Of a DNA stretch of 38,567 bases, positions 8,484 to 17,725 are shown piece after piece. Position numbers and translations under genes: made by a program. The stretch is from Pseudomonadota bacterium (GTDB taxonomy: Bacteria > Myxococcota_A > UBA9160 > UBA4427), in assembly GCA_022361175.1 (NCBI GenBank), contig JAKSBN010000472.1, positions 1-38,567 of the forward strand. Reading direction: 5' to 3'. Every line of letters starts with the position of its first letter. Positions within the stretch are counted from its first letter, which is position 1. Below the pieces are notes generated by a model. The model did not search any database, was not told the origin of the DNA, and worked only from the letters and a program-made list of their open reading frames with translations.

Positions 8484-9728
8484 CTAACGCCCCTTCCCGA
8501 ACGCACCCTTCTCGCGCAGCGCGGCGATGCGCTCGTCGTCGTAGCCGAGGACGTCGCGTAGCACCTGCTCGGTGTGCTCGCCCACGGTGGGGGCCAGCGT
8601 GGGGGTCGGCAGGGTCTCGGACACGTACTTCACCGGGAAGGGCAGCATGTCCGCGCCGTGCTCCGCGTGGGGATAGAGGGGAAAACGGTCGCGGAACTGC
8701 GGATCGTCCGCGATCGACCGCGGCGTGTTCACGGGCGCGATGGGGAAGTTCTTCTCGTCGCCGAGTCGAATCCACTCGGCCGACGACCGGGCCCGGAAGA
8801 TCTCCCGCAGCTCGCGCTGCAGCTCACGGTTGCCGCGCGCGTGGTCCGCGAACTTCGAGCCCGGCCAGCGCTCGAAGAGCTCCGGGCGTCCGACGCACTC
8901 GCAGAAGTTCTTCCAGAAGGCCTGCTCGGAGGCCATGAAGAGCACGTACCCGTCCGTCGACTCGTACATCTGGTAGCGGACGCCCTCCCTCATACCGGCG
9001 GTGCCGGGCTCGCGGCGCTCGTAGTTGTCCGCCTTGTTGCCCGTCACCTCGCTCTCGGGGCGCTCGTACGCCAGCCAGCTCTCGCTGCGATACCAGTCCA
9101 TGTAGGCGGCGGCATCCGACTGGCCGATCTCCAGAAAGCAGCCCTCGCCGGTGGCCCGGGCGCGGATGACGCCGGCCAAGATGCCGAGGGCGCCGAAGAG
9201 CGGGCCCGCGTGCATGCCCACGGAGGCGTGCTCCGGGATCACCGTAAAGCCCTCTTCGTCGGTTTCCGGGTTGACGATGCCGGCCCAGGTGTCGAAGGCG
9301 ATGCCGTGGGCGGGCAGCGTCTGGTACGGCCCGGTCATGCCGTAGCCCGACAAGTTGCAGAAGACGATCTTGGGATTGATGGCGCGCAGGTCCTCGTAGC
9401 CCAAGCCGCGGCGCGCCAGCGAGCCCGGCCGCATGGCCTCCACCACCACGTCGGCGTCCTTCACCAGCGAGCGGTAGATCTCGACGCCTTCCGGCTGGCG
9501 CAGGTCCAGCGTCAGGCTCTGCTTGCCGCGATTGATGTGCCAGTGCAGCAACGAGACGTCGTTGATGATGGGCCAGGTCATCTCGCGGATGTAGTCGCCG
9601 GCCGGCGACTCCACCTTGATGACCTGGGCGCCCAGGTCGGCCAGGTGGGTGGTGATGGCGGCCGGGCCGAGCAGCGAGCTCTCGATCACGCGGACGCCAG
9701 CCAGGGGAGCGGGACGGATGTCGGACAT
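8484..9728 (-). CDS. CaiB/BaiF-family protein with the catalytic Asp position occupied by Met
   Basis: 414 residues from the ATG at 9728. Clear family III CoA-transferase architecture: GVRVIESSLLGPAAITTHLADLGAQVIKVE, EAMRPGSLARRGLGYEDL, NLSGYGMTGP and a C-terminal VGEHTEQVLRDVLGY. Where paralogues read LGD-N-G (active-site Asp), this protein reads VGMHAG: Met172 replaces the Asp and His173 follows. The base sequence was checked on the minus strand and gives the same reading. His141 in AHGIAFD sits where racemases have GHD. It may therefore use another nucleophile, act as a racemase-like lyase or be non-catalytic. It stands alone on the minus strand, convergent with the 7189 gene. The family is certain, the reaction unknown. 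Confidence 0.85.
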   Translation of the reverse strand: MSDIRPAPLAGVRVIESSLLGPAAITTHLADLGAQVIKVESPAGDYIREMTWPIINDVSLLHWHINRGKQSLTLDLRQPEGVEIYRSLVKDADVVVEAMRPGSLARRGLGYEDLRAINPKIVFCNLSGYGMTGPYQTLPAHGIAFDTWAGIVNPETDEEGFTVIPEHASVGMHAGPLFGALGILAGVIRARATGEGCFLEIGQSDAAAYMDWYRSESWLAYERPESEVTGNKADNYERREPGTAGMREGVRYQMYESTDGYVLFMASEQAFWKNFCECVGRPELFERWPGSKFADHARGNRELQRELREIFRARSSAEWIRLGDEKNFPIAPVNTPRSIADDPQFRDRFPLYPHAEHGADMLPFPVKYVSETLPTPTLAPTVGEHTEQVLRDVLGYDDERIAALREKGAFGKGR

Positions 9729-9820
9729 GCTTCACTCCGAGCGTTCAGGGCGGGCGGCACAGTACCCGCCCCGCCGCGCGGAGACAACCTGACCGCTCGG
9801 ACGCGCCTCTCCCCTCGACG

Positions 9821-10609
9821 TCAGGCGTCGGGCAGCCCCATGACCTCGGCATAGCGCGCCTGCAGCCGGCACATGCCCCGCAGCCAGCGGTCGTAGTCGC
9901 CCGCCTTGCGCTGCATGTAGTCGAGCACCGTCGGGTGCGGGAGGATCAAGAAGCGCTCTTCGTCGAGCCCCGCCACCACCACCTCGGCCACCGCCTCGGG
10001 CTCCAGCATGCCATCAACGCCAGCCACGCCGCCGCCTTCCTGGCCCGCGGTCATGGCGGTGCGGACGGCCTGGGGACACAGGACCGACACGCCGATCCCG
10101 CGGTCGCCGTAGGTGATGGAGAGCCACTCGGCGAAGCCGACCGCCGCGTGCTTGGTGACGGCGTAGGGAGCCGAACCGATCTGCGACAGCAGCCCGGCGG
10201 CGGACGCCGTCGTGAGGATGTAGCCCGAGCCGCGCTCGAGCATGCCGGGCAGCACGGCCCGCGCCGCGTGCACGTGCGAGAGGACGTTCACCTCCCAGAT
10301 CTTCTGCCACGCGTCGAGTTCCACTTCCGGTCCGCCGGCGATGCCGATGCCCGCGTTGGCACAGAAGAGGTCGACGGGACCGTGGGATTCCTCGGCGCGG
10401 GCCACCAGGGCCGCCACGTCGTCGCCGTCCGCCACGTCCACCCGCACGCCGGTGCCCCCGCATTCCTTGGCCGCGGCCTCGGCGCCGGCGCCGTCCAGGT
10501 CGGCGACGACGACCGCCCGGGCACCTTCGGCCGCAAAGCGCAGACACAGCGCGCGACCGATGCCTCCCGCTCCACCGGTGACGATCACATGCTTGCCTTC
10601 GAGTTTCAC
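9821..10609 (-). CDS. Short-chain dehydrogenase/reductase (classical SDR)
   Basis: 262 residues from a GTG start with AAGGAG upstream. The Rossmann motif TGGAGGIG (about 11-18), the CANAGIG variant of NNAG, and the catalytic TASAAG...YAVTK (Ser about 137, Tyr and Lys about 149-153) are all visible. The acidic residue after the second strand (VVADLDGAG) suggests NAD(H) rather than NADP(H). The substrate is probably a hydroxyl or keto group on a lipid intermediate, judged only from the neighbourhood. The C-terminus has an extension [25 protein letters not shown], seen in SDRs of lipid-degrading actinobacteria and deltaproteobacteria. Divergent from the isochorismatase-like gene; no obvious operon partner. 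Confidence 0.88.
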   Translation of the reverse strand: MKLEGKHVIVTGGAGGIGRALCLRFAAEGARAVVVADLDGAGAEAAAKECGGTGVRVDVADGDDVAALVARAEESHGPVDLFCANAGIGIAGGPEVELDAWQKIWEVNVLSHVHAARAVLPGMLERGSGYILTTASAAGLLSQIGSAPYAVTKHAAVGFAEWLSITYGDRGIGVSVLCPQAVRTAMTAGQEGGGVAGVDGMLEPEAVAEVVVAGLDEERFLILPHPTVLDYMQRKAGDYDRWLRGMCRLQARYAEVMGLPDA

Positions 10610-10737
10610 TGCGGGCTCCTTTCGCGTCGCCGCGGGCGACGCCGGACAGGGTAGCCCACCGGCGGCGCGGGGATTCGCGAGTATCCCGCCGCGCCCGGGC
10701 GTGATAGCTTCGACACGAGCCCAGCCGGAGAAACGCC

Positions 10738-11373
10738 GTGCCCCTGGATCTGGCCCGCCTCCTCGCCCCAGACCACTCCGCCCTCGTGACCGTGGAATGC
10801 CAGCGGGCCGTGGTGGGCGATCTGTCTGCGCTCCCCGAGCTGGCCCAGGCGGCCCGGGGCGGCGTGCTGAAGAACATCGCCGACCTCGCGAAAGCCGCGC
10901 GCGCGGCGGGCGTCCCGGTCGTTCACTGCACGGCCCTGCGGCGCCCCGACGGCCTCGGCGCGAACCGCAACGCCCGCCTGTTCCAGTACATGGCCAAATC
11001 CAAGCACCCGCTGTACCCCGACTCCGAGGCCGCAGCGCTGGTGGACGAACTCGAAGCCGTGGATTCCGACCTGGTGCTTCCGCGCTACCACGGCCTCTCG
11101 CCGTTTCAGGGGACGGAGCTGGATTTCGTGCTCCGCAACCGCGGCGTGACCACGATCGTGGCCACGGGGGTGTCGGTGAACGTGGCCATCCAGAACCTGA
11201 CCTTCGACGCCGTCAACGCGGGATACCAGGTAGTGCTGCCGCGGAACGCCGTAGCCGGATTCCCGGCCGACTACGTCGAAGCCGTCTTCGAACACACGTT
11301 GGGAGCGCTCGCCACCGTAATCGCCACCGCCGACGTCGCGGCCGCCTGGTCGGCTACGGCCACGCGAAGCTGA
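10738..11373 (+). CDS. Isochorismatase-fold (cysteine hydrolase family) protein lacking the catalytic Cys
   Basis: 211 residues from a GTG start; CGGAG precedes it. The fold is recognisable from [42 protein letters not shown] and [28 protein letters not shown]. In active members the third segment reads GVATNVCVExTA with a nucleophilic Cys; here that position is Ala150, and the first catalytic Asp (V-x-D-x-Q) is Glu20. The Lys before the PF-x-GT segment is also not evident ([12 protein letters not shown]). It may be a non-hydrolytic member that binds a small molecule or another protein. It is followed 18 bases later by a VOC protein on the same strand, so the two may be co-transcribed. Confidence 0.85.
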   Translation: MPLDLARLLAPDHSALVTVECQRAVVGDLSALPELAQAARGGVLKNIADLAKAARAAGVPVVHCTALRRPDGLGANRNARLFQYMAKSKHPLYPDSEAAALVDELEAVDSDLVLPRYHGLSPFQGTELDFVLRNRGVTTIVATGVSVNVAIQNLTFDAVNAGYQVVLPRNAVAGFPADYVEAVFEHTLGALATVIATADVAAAWSATATRS

Positions 11374-11391
11374 GACCCACTGGGGAAGCCG

Positions 11392-11748
11392 ATGAGCTGT
11401 GAGGGAATCTTCTACGTACTCGCCCACGTCTCCGACCTGGCCCGTGCCAAGAAGTTCTACGGAGAGACGCTGGGCTGGAAGCTCGGCACCGACGAACCCC
11501 ACGTGGCGGGCTTTTCCTTCGGCGGCGGCTACCTGGTGCTGCGCGCCGACGAGCGTCCGCCGGAAGAGCGTTGCTACGCCGGCGGCCTCTCCGTCGCCGT
11601 GAAGGTGGCCGACGCCGACGCGGAGCACGCGCGCCTCGCGGGGCTCGGCGTGGCCGTGAGCGACCCGGTCGACCAGCCCTGGGGCGAGCGCAGCTTCGCG
11701 TTCAGCGATCCCGATGGGTACGGATGGACCTTCGCCCAAGTCCTCTAG
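11392..11748 (+). CDS. VOC (glyoxalase/bleomycin resistance/dioxygenase) superfamily protein
   Basis: 118 residues, a single paired beta-alpha-beta-beta-beta module set. The start shows YVLAHVSDLARAKKFYGETLGWKL, the classic first module. The second ends FAFSDPDGYGWTFAQ, matching the family pattern F-x-D-P-D-G-x-x-W/L-E-x. A His in the first strand (about residue 12) could be a metal ligand, but the terminal Glu of active metalloenzymes is replaced by Gln. The function could be isomerase, lyase, antibiotic binding or none of these. It lies 18 bases after the isochorismatase-like gene and ends 17 bases before the convergent GGDEF-EAL gene. Confidence 0.8.
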   Translation: MSCEGIFYVLAHVSDLARAKKFYGETLGWKLGTDEPHVAGFSFGGGYLVLRADERPPEERCYAGGLSVAVKVADADAEHARLAGLGVAVSDPVDQPWGERSFAFSDPDGYGWTFAQVL

Positions 11749-11765
11749 TGGGCCCTCTGTGGCCT

Positions 11766-13895
11766 CTAGTCCTCATCGGGCTTCGTGACTTCGATGCGGC
11801 CGGCCGCCAGCAAGTCCGTCACGTCTTCCGCGGGGAGGCCGGGGCTGTAGAGAAAACCCTGGAGCTCGTGACAACCGCAGTCCACCAGGAAGTCGCGGTG
11901 GCCCACCGTCTCCACGCCCTCGCCCACCACCTTGAGGCCCAGTTGATGCGCCATCGCGATAATGGCCGCGGTAATCGCCTGGGCGTCTCGATCGTGGGTG
12001 ACCCCAGCGACGAACGAGCGATCGACCTTGAGGGAGTCGACGGGGAAGCGCATCAGGTAGCTGAGTGACGAGAAGCCAGTTCCGAAGTCGTCCAACACGA
12101 TGGAGACGCCGAGCCGCTTCAGTCGCTTGAGACATCGCAGCGCCTCCTGTTCGTCCACCAGGATGGCGTTCTCCGTGATCTCCAGCTCGATGCACTTGGC
12201 ATCGACGCCGTAGGAGGACAGCTGCCGCGACAGCGCGGCCGGCAGTGAATCGCCCCGCAGCTGCGCCGCCGAGACGTTCATGGCCACTCGCACTCGTGGA
12301 TACCCCGCCCGTCGCCACTCGTGAATCTGGTGGCACACCTCTTCCACGATCCACTCGCCCATCGGCGCGATCAGCCCAGACGCCTCGGCCACCTCGATGA
12401 ACTCGAACGGGGCCAGCAGACCGCGTTCCGGATGCCGCCATCGAATCAGGGCCTCGACCCCGACGATGGACTGCGTGACCGACTCCACCAGCGGCTGGTA
12501 GTGCAGCACGAACTGGCCGTCCGGAATCGCGCGGCGCAGCTCTCGCACCAACGCGGCCCGACGCAGCAGCTCCTCGTTGAGCGAGCTTTCGTAGTACTGG
12601 AAGTTGTTCTTCCCCACGGCCTTCGCGTGGTACATGGCCAGATCCGCACAGCGCAGCAGCTGATCCAGCGTCTCGGCGGGGCCCGGGTAGAGCGCCACCC
12701 CGATGCTGGCACTGATGAAGATCTCCTGCTCGTTCAGGATGATGGGGTTGCTGAGGGCGTGCAGCACGCGGCGCGCCACCAAGGCCGCTTCACTGGGGTC
12801 GCGCAACGCGTCCAGCAAGATGGTGAACTCGTCGCCTCCCAGGCGGGACACCGCCGTTTCTCGCTCGGCGTCCGAACCCGCGCCCTGGAGATCGTTCAGT
12901 TCCTCGCGCGCGGTACGCGCCACCTGGTCCGAACGACGCACGCAGTGGGTGAGGCGCTCCGCCACCTGCTGCAGCAGCTCATCGCCGAAGTCGTGGCCGT
13001 GTGCGTCGTTCACCTCCTTGAAGCCGTCCAGGTCCAGGAACATGATGGCCAGAGTCCTGCCTTCGCGGTCGGCCCGCTCCATGGCCTGCTCGAGATTCTG
13101 CTTGAACATGGAACGGTTCGGCAGCTTGGTGAGCTCGTCGTAGTAGGCCAGGTGCCACGTTCGCTGCTCGGCCCGTTCCCGCTCGCGCGCTTCCCGCGCG
13201 AGCTGTTCGTTCTGGGCCGAGAGCTGCTCCGCCTGCGCTTCCCGAAGGCTCTCGTAGACGAACATCACGCTCAGGAGCATGATCGTCCACGAGCCCACGT
13301 CCATGAATCGCTGCGCCCACAACGTCGACCCGGTCAAGTGCTCGTCGAGCACCCTGCCCGCGTAGATGCCTTGGACGTCCATCCAGATGCGCCCGCCGAA
13401 CAGGAGCCCATTGGCTCCGACCCACCACAACGCCGAGCGGCGCCCCCCCATGAGCACGGCCAACATGGGAATCAGTCCGCACCAGTGCAGCAGCGGCGCG
13501 CGGATGCCTCCGACCACGCTGAAGGACGCCGCGGTCACCAGGAACGCGCCCAGCAGCAGCAGATTCGATACGTGCAGCACCGGCCAGCCCCGGCGCAACC
13601 CCACGATGCTCACGTAGGTGGTGCCGAGGGCCGCCACCAAAGCCAGGTCGATGCGCTGGGTCGCATCGCTCGAAAGCGCCCAGTGGAAGAACACCGAGGT
13701 CTCGAGACCCACCAGAACCAGCACCCAGGCGAATCCCGACACGATCCGGTAGCGCCGCAGGAGGTCGTCCTGACGACACCGGATCTCCGGCGCGATGGCG
13801 CTGTCGATGAGGCCGAGCACACGCGCGCGAACGCGCTCGGCGAAGGAAGCACGCATGTCCATCCCGTGGGCGCCGCCGTCGAAAACCGAGGCCAC
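11766..13895 (-). CDS. Six-TM GGDEF-EAL cyclic-di-GMP signalling protein
   Basis: 709 residues from a GTG start (a second possibility is the ATG at 13862). Order: six hydrophobic helices (about 50-215), a coiled coil (about 217-248), a GGDEF domain (about 250-440) and an EAL domain (about 445-700). GGDEF is intact at 353-357, preceded by DLDGFKEVND. EAL is intact at 481-483, with the phosphodiesterase residues in NVSAAQL, ELEITE, LDDFGTGFSS and VVGEGVET. About 25 extra residues (roughly 327-350, rich in Glu/Ala/Arg) sit between the RRSDQVAR helix and the GGDEF strand. The protein probably makes or degrades c-di-GMP at the inner membrane in response to an unknown signal. No neighbour is obviously linked. 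Confidence 0.93.
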   Translation of the reverse strand: MASVFDGGAHGMDMRASFAERVRARVLGLIDSAIAPEIRCRQDDLLRRYRIVSGFAWVLVLVGLETSVFFHWALSSDATQRIDLALVAALGTTYVSIVGLRRGWPVLHVSNLLLLGAFLVTAASFSVVGGIRAPLLHWCGLIPMLAVLMGGRRSALWWVGANGLLFGGRIWMDVQGIYAGRVLDEHLTGSTLWAQRFMDVGSWTIMLLSVMFVYESLREAQAEQLSAQNEQLAREARERERAEQRTWHLAYYDELTKLPNRSMFKQNLEQAMERADREGRTLAIMFLDLDGFKEVNDAHGHDFGDELLQQVAERLTHCVRRSDQVARTAREELNDLQGAGSDAERETAVSRLGGDEFTILLDALRDPSEAALVARRVLHALSNPIILNEQEIFISASIGVALYPGPAETLDQLLRCADLAMYHAKAVGKNNFQYYESSLNEELLRRAALVRELRRAIPDGQFVLHYQPLVESVTQSIVGVEALIRWRHPERGLLAPFEFIEVAEASGLIAPMGEWIVEEVCHQIHEWRRAGYPRVRVAMNVSAAQLRGDSLPAALSRQLSSYGVDAKCIELEITENAILVDEQEALRCLKRLKRLGVSIVLDDFGTGFSSLSYLMRFPVDSLKVDRSFVAGVTHDRDAQAITAAIIAMAHQLGLKVVGEGVETVGHRDFLVDCGCHELQGFLYSPGLPAEDVTDLLAAGRIEVTKPDED

Positions 13896-14041
13896 CCCCT
13901 CCTCTTTTCGACGGTCGAATCGGGGTCCGTACCCACTCTCTCGAGAGCACCGGGGAAAGTGGCCGGGTTGCCCCGGCAGCGCGGGCCGCGTCGGGACTTC
14001 CTCCCAAGTCGGACCCTTCGAAAGCCCGAGAGGCTTTCGGC

Positions 14042-17000
14042 TCAGGGGGTGGCGCGGCGGTATGCATCCCGCAGCTCGGCTTCCTTGGCCCGGGCGGCCT
14101 CGAGCTGCGCTTCCTTCACGGTGTCGAAGCCGCGAATCAACTCCGGGATGCTGGCGATCTCGACGGCCAACTCGTGGTTCTCCGGCGTGAGATCTTTCAC
14201 CAGCGCGTCCACCGTCTCGCGGTAGTCCGCCGCCAAGCGCCGCTCGAGCCGGCGGTGGGGCGTGCGGCCGAACAAGTCGAGAGGCGTTCCACGCAGAAAC
14301 TTGAGCGCCGCCATCAGCCGAAGGACCGGGAAGAACCAGCGCCCGACCCGGAGCTTGCGCGCTCGACCCGTGTCGCGATCACGCGGGAAGAGAATCTGCG
14401 GCCGCAGATGGACGCGGAACTGGTAGTTCCCCTCGAACTGCGCATCCAGTTGGCGTCGGAACGATTCGCTGACGTAGAGGCGAGCCACCTCGTACTCGTC
14501 CTTGTACGCCGTCAGCTTGAACAGGTAGCGCGCGACGGCGCGCGCCAGGCGGTCGTCGTCGGCAATCCCGCGCTCCGCCGTCGCGACCCGCTCGACCGTC
14601 TCGCGGTAGTGGCGCGCCGTGGCGGCGTCCTGGTAGGCGGTCAGTCGCTCGACGCGATCCGCGACGATCTCCTGCAGCGTCTCGAGGCGACCCGTGTCGC
14701 GGTCCTGCAGCGCGTTCCCACGGACGAGCTTCTCGACCGCCGCCAAGTCGTGCGCCGCCAGCCGCCCCCACGCCAAGGCGCGTCGGTTCATTTCGACGGC
14801 GCGGCCGTTCAGCTCGATGGCCCGCTCCAAGGCGGGCAGTCCGACCGGTATGCGACCCAGCTGCCAGGCGTATCCCACCAGGAAGAGATTCGCCGCGATG
14901 GCGTCGCCCAGCAGCGCCGTGGCCAGGCGCGTGGCGGCGACCGCGTGGAGCGCGTCTTCACCGACCGCGCCGCACAGAGCGTCCTCCATCGCCTGCGAGG
15001 AGAGATCCAGATCGGCGTTGTGGGCGAACTCCGCCGTCGGAGCCACGTGCGTGTTCACGACCGCTGCGGTGCGGCCCTGGCGAAGCTTCGCGAGCCCGTC
15101 CGGCCCGGTGGCCACCACGATGTCGCACCCCAGCAACAGATCGGCGGATCCCGCCGCGATGCGCGTGGCGTGCAGATCCTCGGGCCGGGCGGCAATGCGC
15201 ACGTGGCTCGAAACCGGCCCGTTCTTCTGGGCCAGCCCCGTCACGTCCAGCAGCGAGCAGCCCTTGCCCTCCAGGTGCGCCGCCATTCCCAAGAGCGCGC
15301 CCACGGTGATCACACCGGTGCCGCCGATGCCGGCCACGAAGATGTTGCACGGCTGTGACAGCGAGGGAAGCGCAGGCGTCGGCAGGGAGGCGAAGAGCTC
15401 GTCGCCCCCGTCCACGCCGCGGCGTTCGAGCTGGCGCGGCGAGGCACCGCGAACCTCCACAAAGCTCGGGCAGTAGCCGAGCAGGCACGAGTAGTCCTTG
15501 TTGCAGCTCGACTGGTTGATGGCGCGCTTGCGGCCCAGCTCGGTTTCGACGGGCTCGATGGCGATGCAGTTCGACTGCACGCTGCAGTCGCCGCAGCCCT
15601 CACACACGTCTTGGTTGATGAAGATCCGCGTCTCGGGGTCCGGCAGGTCGCCCCGCTTGCGCAAGCGCCGGGCTTCGGCCGCACAGGTCTGGTCGTAGAG
15701 CAGCGCGGACACGCCTCGCACCTCCCGCAGTTCGCGCTGCAGGCGGTCGATCTCGTCCCGGTGGTGAACCGTGGTGCCGGGAGGGAAGGCCTTGCGCGGA
15801 TACTTCGACGCGTCGTCGCTCACGACGGCGATCCGCGCGACGCCCTCGGCCCGGAGCTGGTGCGCGATCTCGGGCGTGGTGACCTCGCCCTCCATGCGTT
15901 CGCCCTCGATGGGCTGGCCGCCGGTCATGGCGACGGCCCCGTTCACCAGGATCTTGTAGGTGATGGAGACGCCCGCCGTCACCGCCGCCCGGATCGCCAA
16001 GAGTCCGCTGTGGAAGTAGGTGCCGTCACCCAGGTTCTGGAAGATGTGGGGCACGTCGGTGAAGGGCGCCGAACCGATCCAGTTCGCGCCCTCCCCACCC
16101 ATCTGGGTGACTGCCAGGGTGCGGCGATCGGGCAACCACACCGCCATCCCGTGGCAGCCGATGCCGCCGTGGGCCACGCTGCCCTCGGGCACGACGGTGG
16201 AGCGGTTGTGGGGGCAGCCCGAGCAGAAGCTCGGCAGCCGGGCGAGGCCGCCGCTTGCCTGCACCACGGGCAGCTCCGTTCGTTCGGTCCGGGGTGGGGC
16301 GAAGTCGTCGACCCGCTGCGTCAGCCATTGGCGCAGGACGGCGACCACGCGATCCGGCGTCAGCTCGCCCACCTGAGGCACCAGCGGCGCCCCATTCTCG
16401 TCGCGCTTTCCCAAGAGCCGCGGGCGCTGCGACAAGTTGTAGAGCAGCCCTGCGATCTGCTCTTCCAAGAGCGGCCGCTTCTCCTCTACCACCAGCAGGT
16501 CGTCGAGCCCGTCGGCGAAGCGCCGCAGCCCTTCGGGCTCGAGCGGCCACACCAGCCCGACCTTGTAGATGGACAGCCCGAGGCTCTCGGCGCGCGACTC
16601 GTCGATCCCGAGCTCGTCGAGCGCCTGGCGCACGTCGAGATAGGCCTTGCCGGTGGTGACGATGCCCAAGCGACGCTTCGCCCCTCCGAGCGCCACGCGG
16701 TCGATCGCGTTGGCCCGCGCGAAGGCCCGCACGGCCTCCAGCCGCTGTTCGTAGACGCGGTGTTCGACTTGGAGCGGCAGATTGGTCCAGCCGATGTGAA
16801 GGCCTTCGGGAGGCGGCTCGAAATCGCCGGGCGTCTGCACCTGGACGCGATCGGGTCCGACGAAGACCGACGCCGAGCTCTCGATCGTATCCGTCAGACA
16901 CTTGAAGCCCACCCAACTGCCCGAGTAGCGCGACAGCGCGAATCCCAGCAGCCCGAAGTCCAGGTAGTCCTGGATGCTGGCCGGGTTGAGCACGGGGATC

Positions 17001-17518
17001 CCGCAGTGGATGAGGGCGGGTTCGCTCTGGTGGGCGATGGACGACGACTTGGCTCCCGGGTCGTCCCCCGCCAGCACCAGGACACCGCCCGCTGGGGCGG
17101 CGCCCGCGTAGTTGCCGTGTTTCAGGGCGTCGCAAGACCGGTCCACACCCGGCCCCTTGCCGTACCAGATCCCGAACACGCCATCCACGCGCGCCTTGCC
17201 CAACAGGTGCGCCTGCTGCGAGCCCCAGACCGCGGTCGCCGCCAGGTCTTCGTTCACGCCGGGCTCGAAGCGGATGTCGTGCGCCTCCAGCTGGGCGCGC
17301 GCCTGCCAGAGCGCCATGTCGTAGATGCCGAGGGGCGAGCCGCGATAGCCGGAGATGAAGCCCGCCGTGCGCAGGCCGGCGGCGCGATCGCGCTGGCGCT
17401 GCATGAGAGGTACGCGCACCAGGGCCTGGTTGCCGGTCAAGAACACGCGTCCACTGGCGAGGGCGTAGCGATCCTCGAGTGCGTAGCGGTCGTCGAAGCC
17501 GTTGCCCGTGTCCGCCAC
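14042..17518 (-). CDS. Fused indolepyruvate:ferredoxin oxidoreductase family protein (2-oxoacid oxidoreductase)
   Basis: 1158 residues from a GTG at 17518, chosen because AGGAGG lies 7 bases upstream; the frame extends to 17680 without conserved sequence. It joins the parts of a ThDP-dependent 2-oxoacid:ferredoxin oxidoreductase in one chain: an N-terminal ThDP pyrimidine-binding region (GFISGYRGSPLG, GVNEDLAATAVWGSQQ), a central ThDP diphosphate-binding region (FCSGCPHNRS, GGIGCHGMA, MGGEGANWIG), a Cys-rich iron-sulphur segment (VCEGCGDC, then CNKDYSCLLGYCPSF) and a gamma-type domain (VAGIGGTGVITVGALLGMAAH). This family oxidatively decarboxylates aryl- or branched 2-oxoacids to acyl-CoA, often in aerobes. 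Here it would feed acyl-CoA from amino-acid-type oxoacids. Flanking genes give no pathway hint. Confidence 0.92.
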   Translation of the reverse strand: MADTGNGFDDRYALEDRYALASGRVFLTGNQALVRVPLMQRQRDRAAGLRTAGFISGYRGSPLGIYDMALWQARAQLEAHDIRFEPGVNEDLAATAVWGSQQAHLLGKARVDGVFGIWYGKGPGVDRSCDALKHGNYAGAAPAGGVLVLAGDDPGAKSSSIAHQSEPALIHCGIPVLNPASIQDYLDFGLLGFALSRYSGSWVGFKCLTDTIESSASVFVGPDRVQVQTPGDFEPPPEGLHIGWTNLPLQVEHRVYEQRLEAVRAFARANAIDRVALGGAKRRLGIVTTGKAYLDVRQALDELGIDESRAESLGLSIYKVGLVWPLEPEGLRRFADGLDDLLVVEEKRPLLEEQIAGLLYNLSQRPRLLGKRDENGAPLVPQVGELTPDRVVAVLRQWLTQRVDDFAPPRTERTELPVVQASGGLARLPSFCSGCPHNRSTVVPEGSVAHGGIGCHGMAVWLPDRRTLAVTQMGGEGANWIGSAPFTDVPHIFQNLGDGTYFHSGLLAIRAAVTAGVSITYKILVNGAVAMTGGQPIEGERMEGEVTTPEIAHQLRAEGVARIAVVSDDASKYPRKAFPPGTTVHHRDEIDRLQRELREVRGVSALLYDQTCAAEARRLRKRGDLPDPETRIFINQDVCEGCGDCSVQSNCIAIEPVETELGRKRAINQSSCNKDYSCLLGYCPSFVEVRGASPRQLERRGVDGGDELFASLPTPALPSLSQPCNIFVAGIGGTGVITVGALLGMAAHLEGKGCSLLDVTGLAQKNGPVSSHVRIAARPEDLHATRIAAGSADLLLGCDIVVATGPDGLAKLRQGRTAAVVNTHVAPTAEFAHNADLDLSSQAMEDALCGAVGEDALHAVAATRLATALLGDAIAANLFLVGYAWQLGRIPVGLPALERAIELNGRAVEMNRRALAWGRLAAHDLAAVEKLVRGNALQDRDTGRLETLQEIVADRVERLTAYQDAATARHYRETVERVATAERGIADDDRLARAVARYLFKLTAYKDEYEVARLYVSESFRRQLDAQFEGNYQFRVHLRPQILFPRDRDTGRARKLRVGRWFFPVLRLMAALKFLRGTPLDLFGRTPHRRLERRLAADYRETVDALVKDLTPENHELAVEIASIPELIRGFDTVKEAQLEAARAKEAELRDAYRRATP

Positions 17519-17725
17519 CCGAGCGCCTCCTGACTCACGCGTTCTCTGGAAAGGCCGCCGCGCACGGACTCGAGACCGGCCACGTGCGGCTGGTAGAACG
17601 CGTTTCAGCGCCAAGCATAGCGAGGGCGCGCGCGGGGCGCCGCGCGGTCCATGACGGATGCGGGCCAACCGAACGGTCAACGCCGCAGGCGAGGCCGTGG
17701 GCCGCGCCTGCTAGTGTGCCGCGGC

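Noticed and set aside
14174..17533. Plus-strand open frames of 394 and 640 residues opposite the giant oxidoreductase
   Set aside because: No recognisable motif; the minus-strand frame has complete ThDP and iron-sulphur signatures.
17519..17680. 54-residue N-terminal extension of the oxidoreductase
   Set aside because: Arg-rich and unlike the family; the GTG at 17518 has a strong AGGAGG site at ideal distance.
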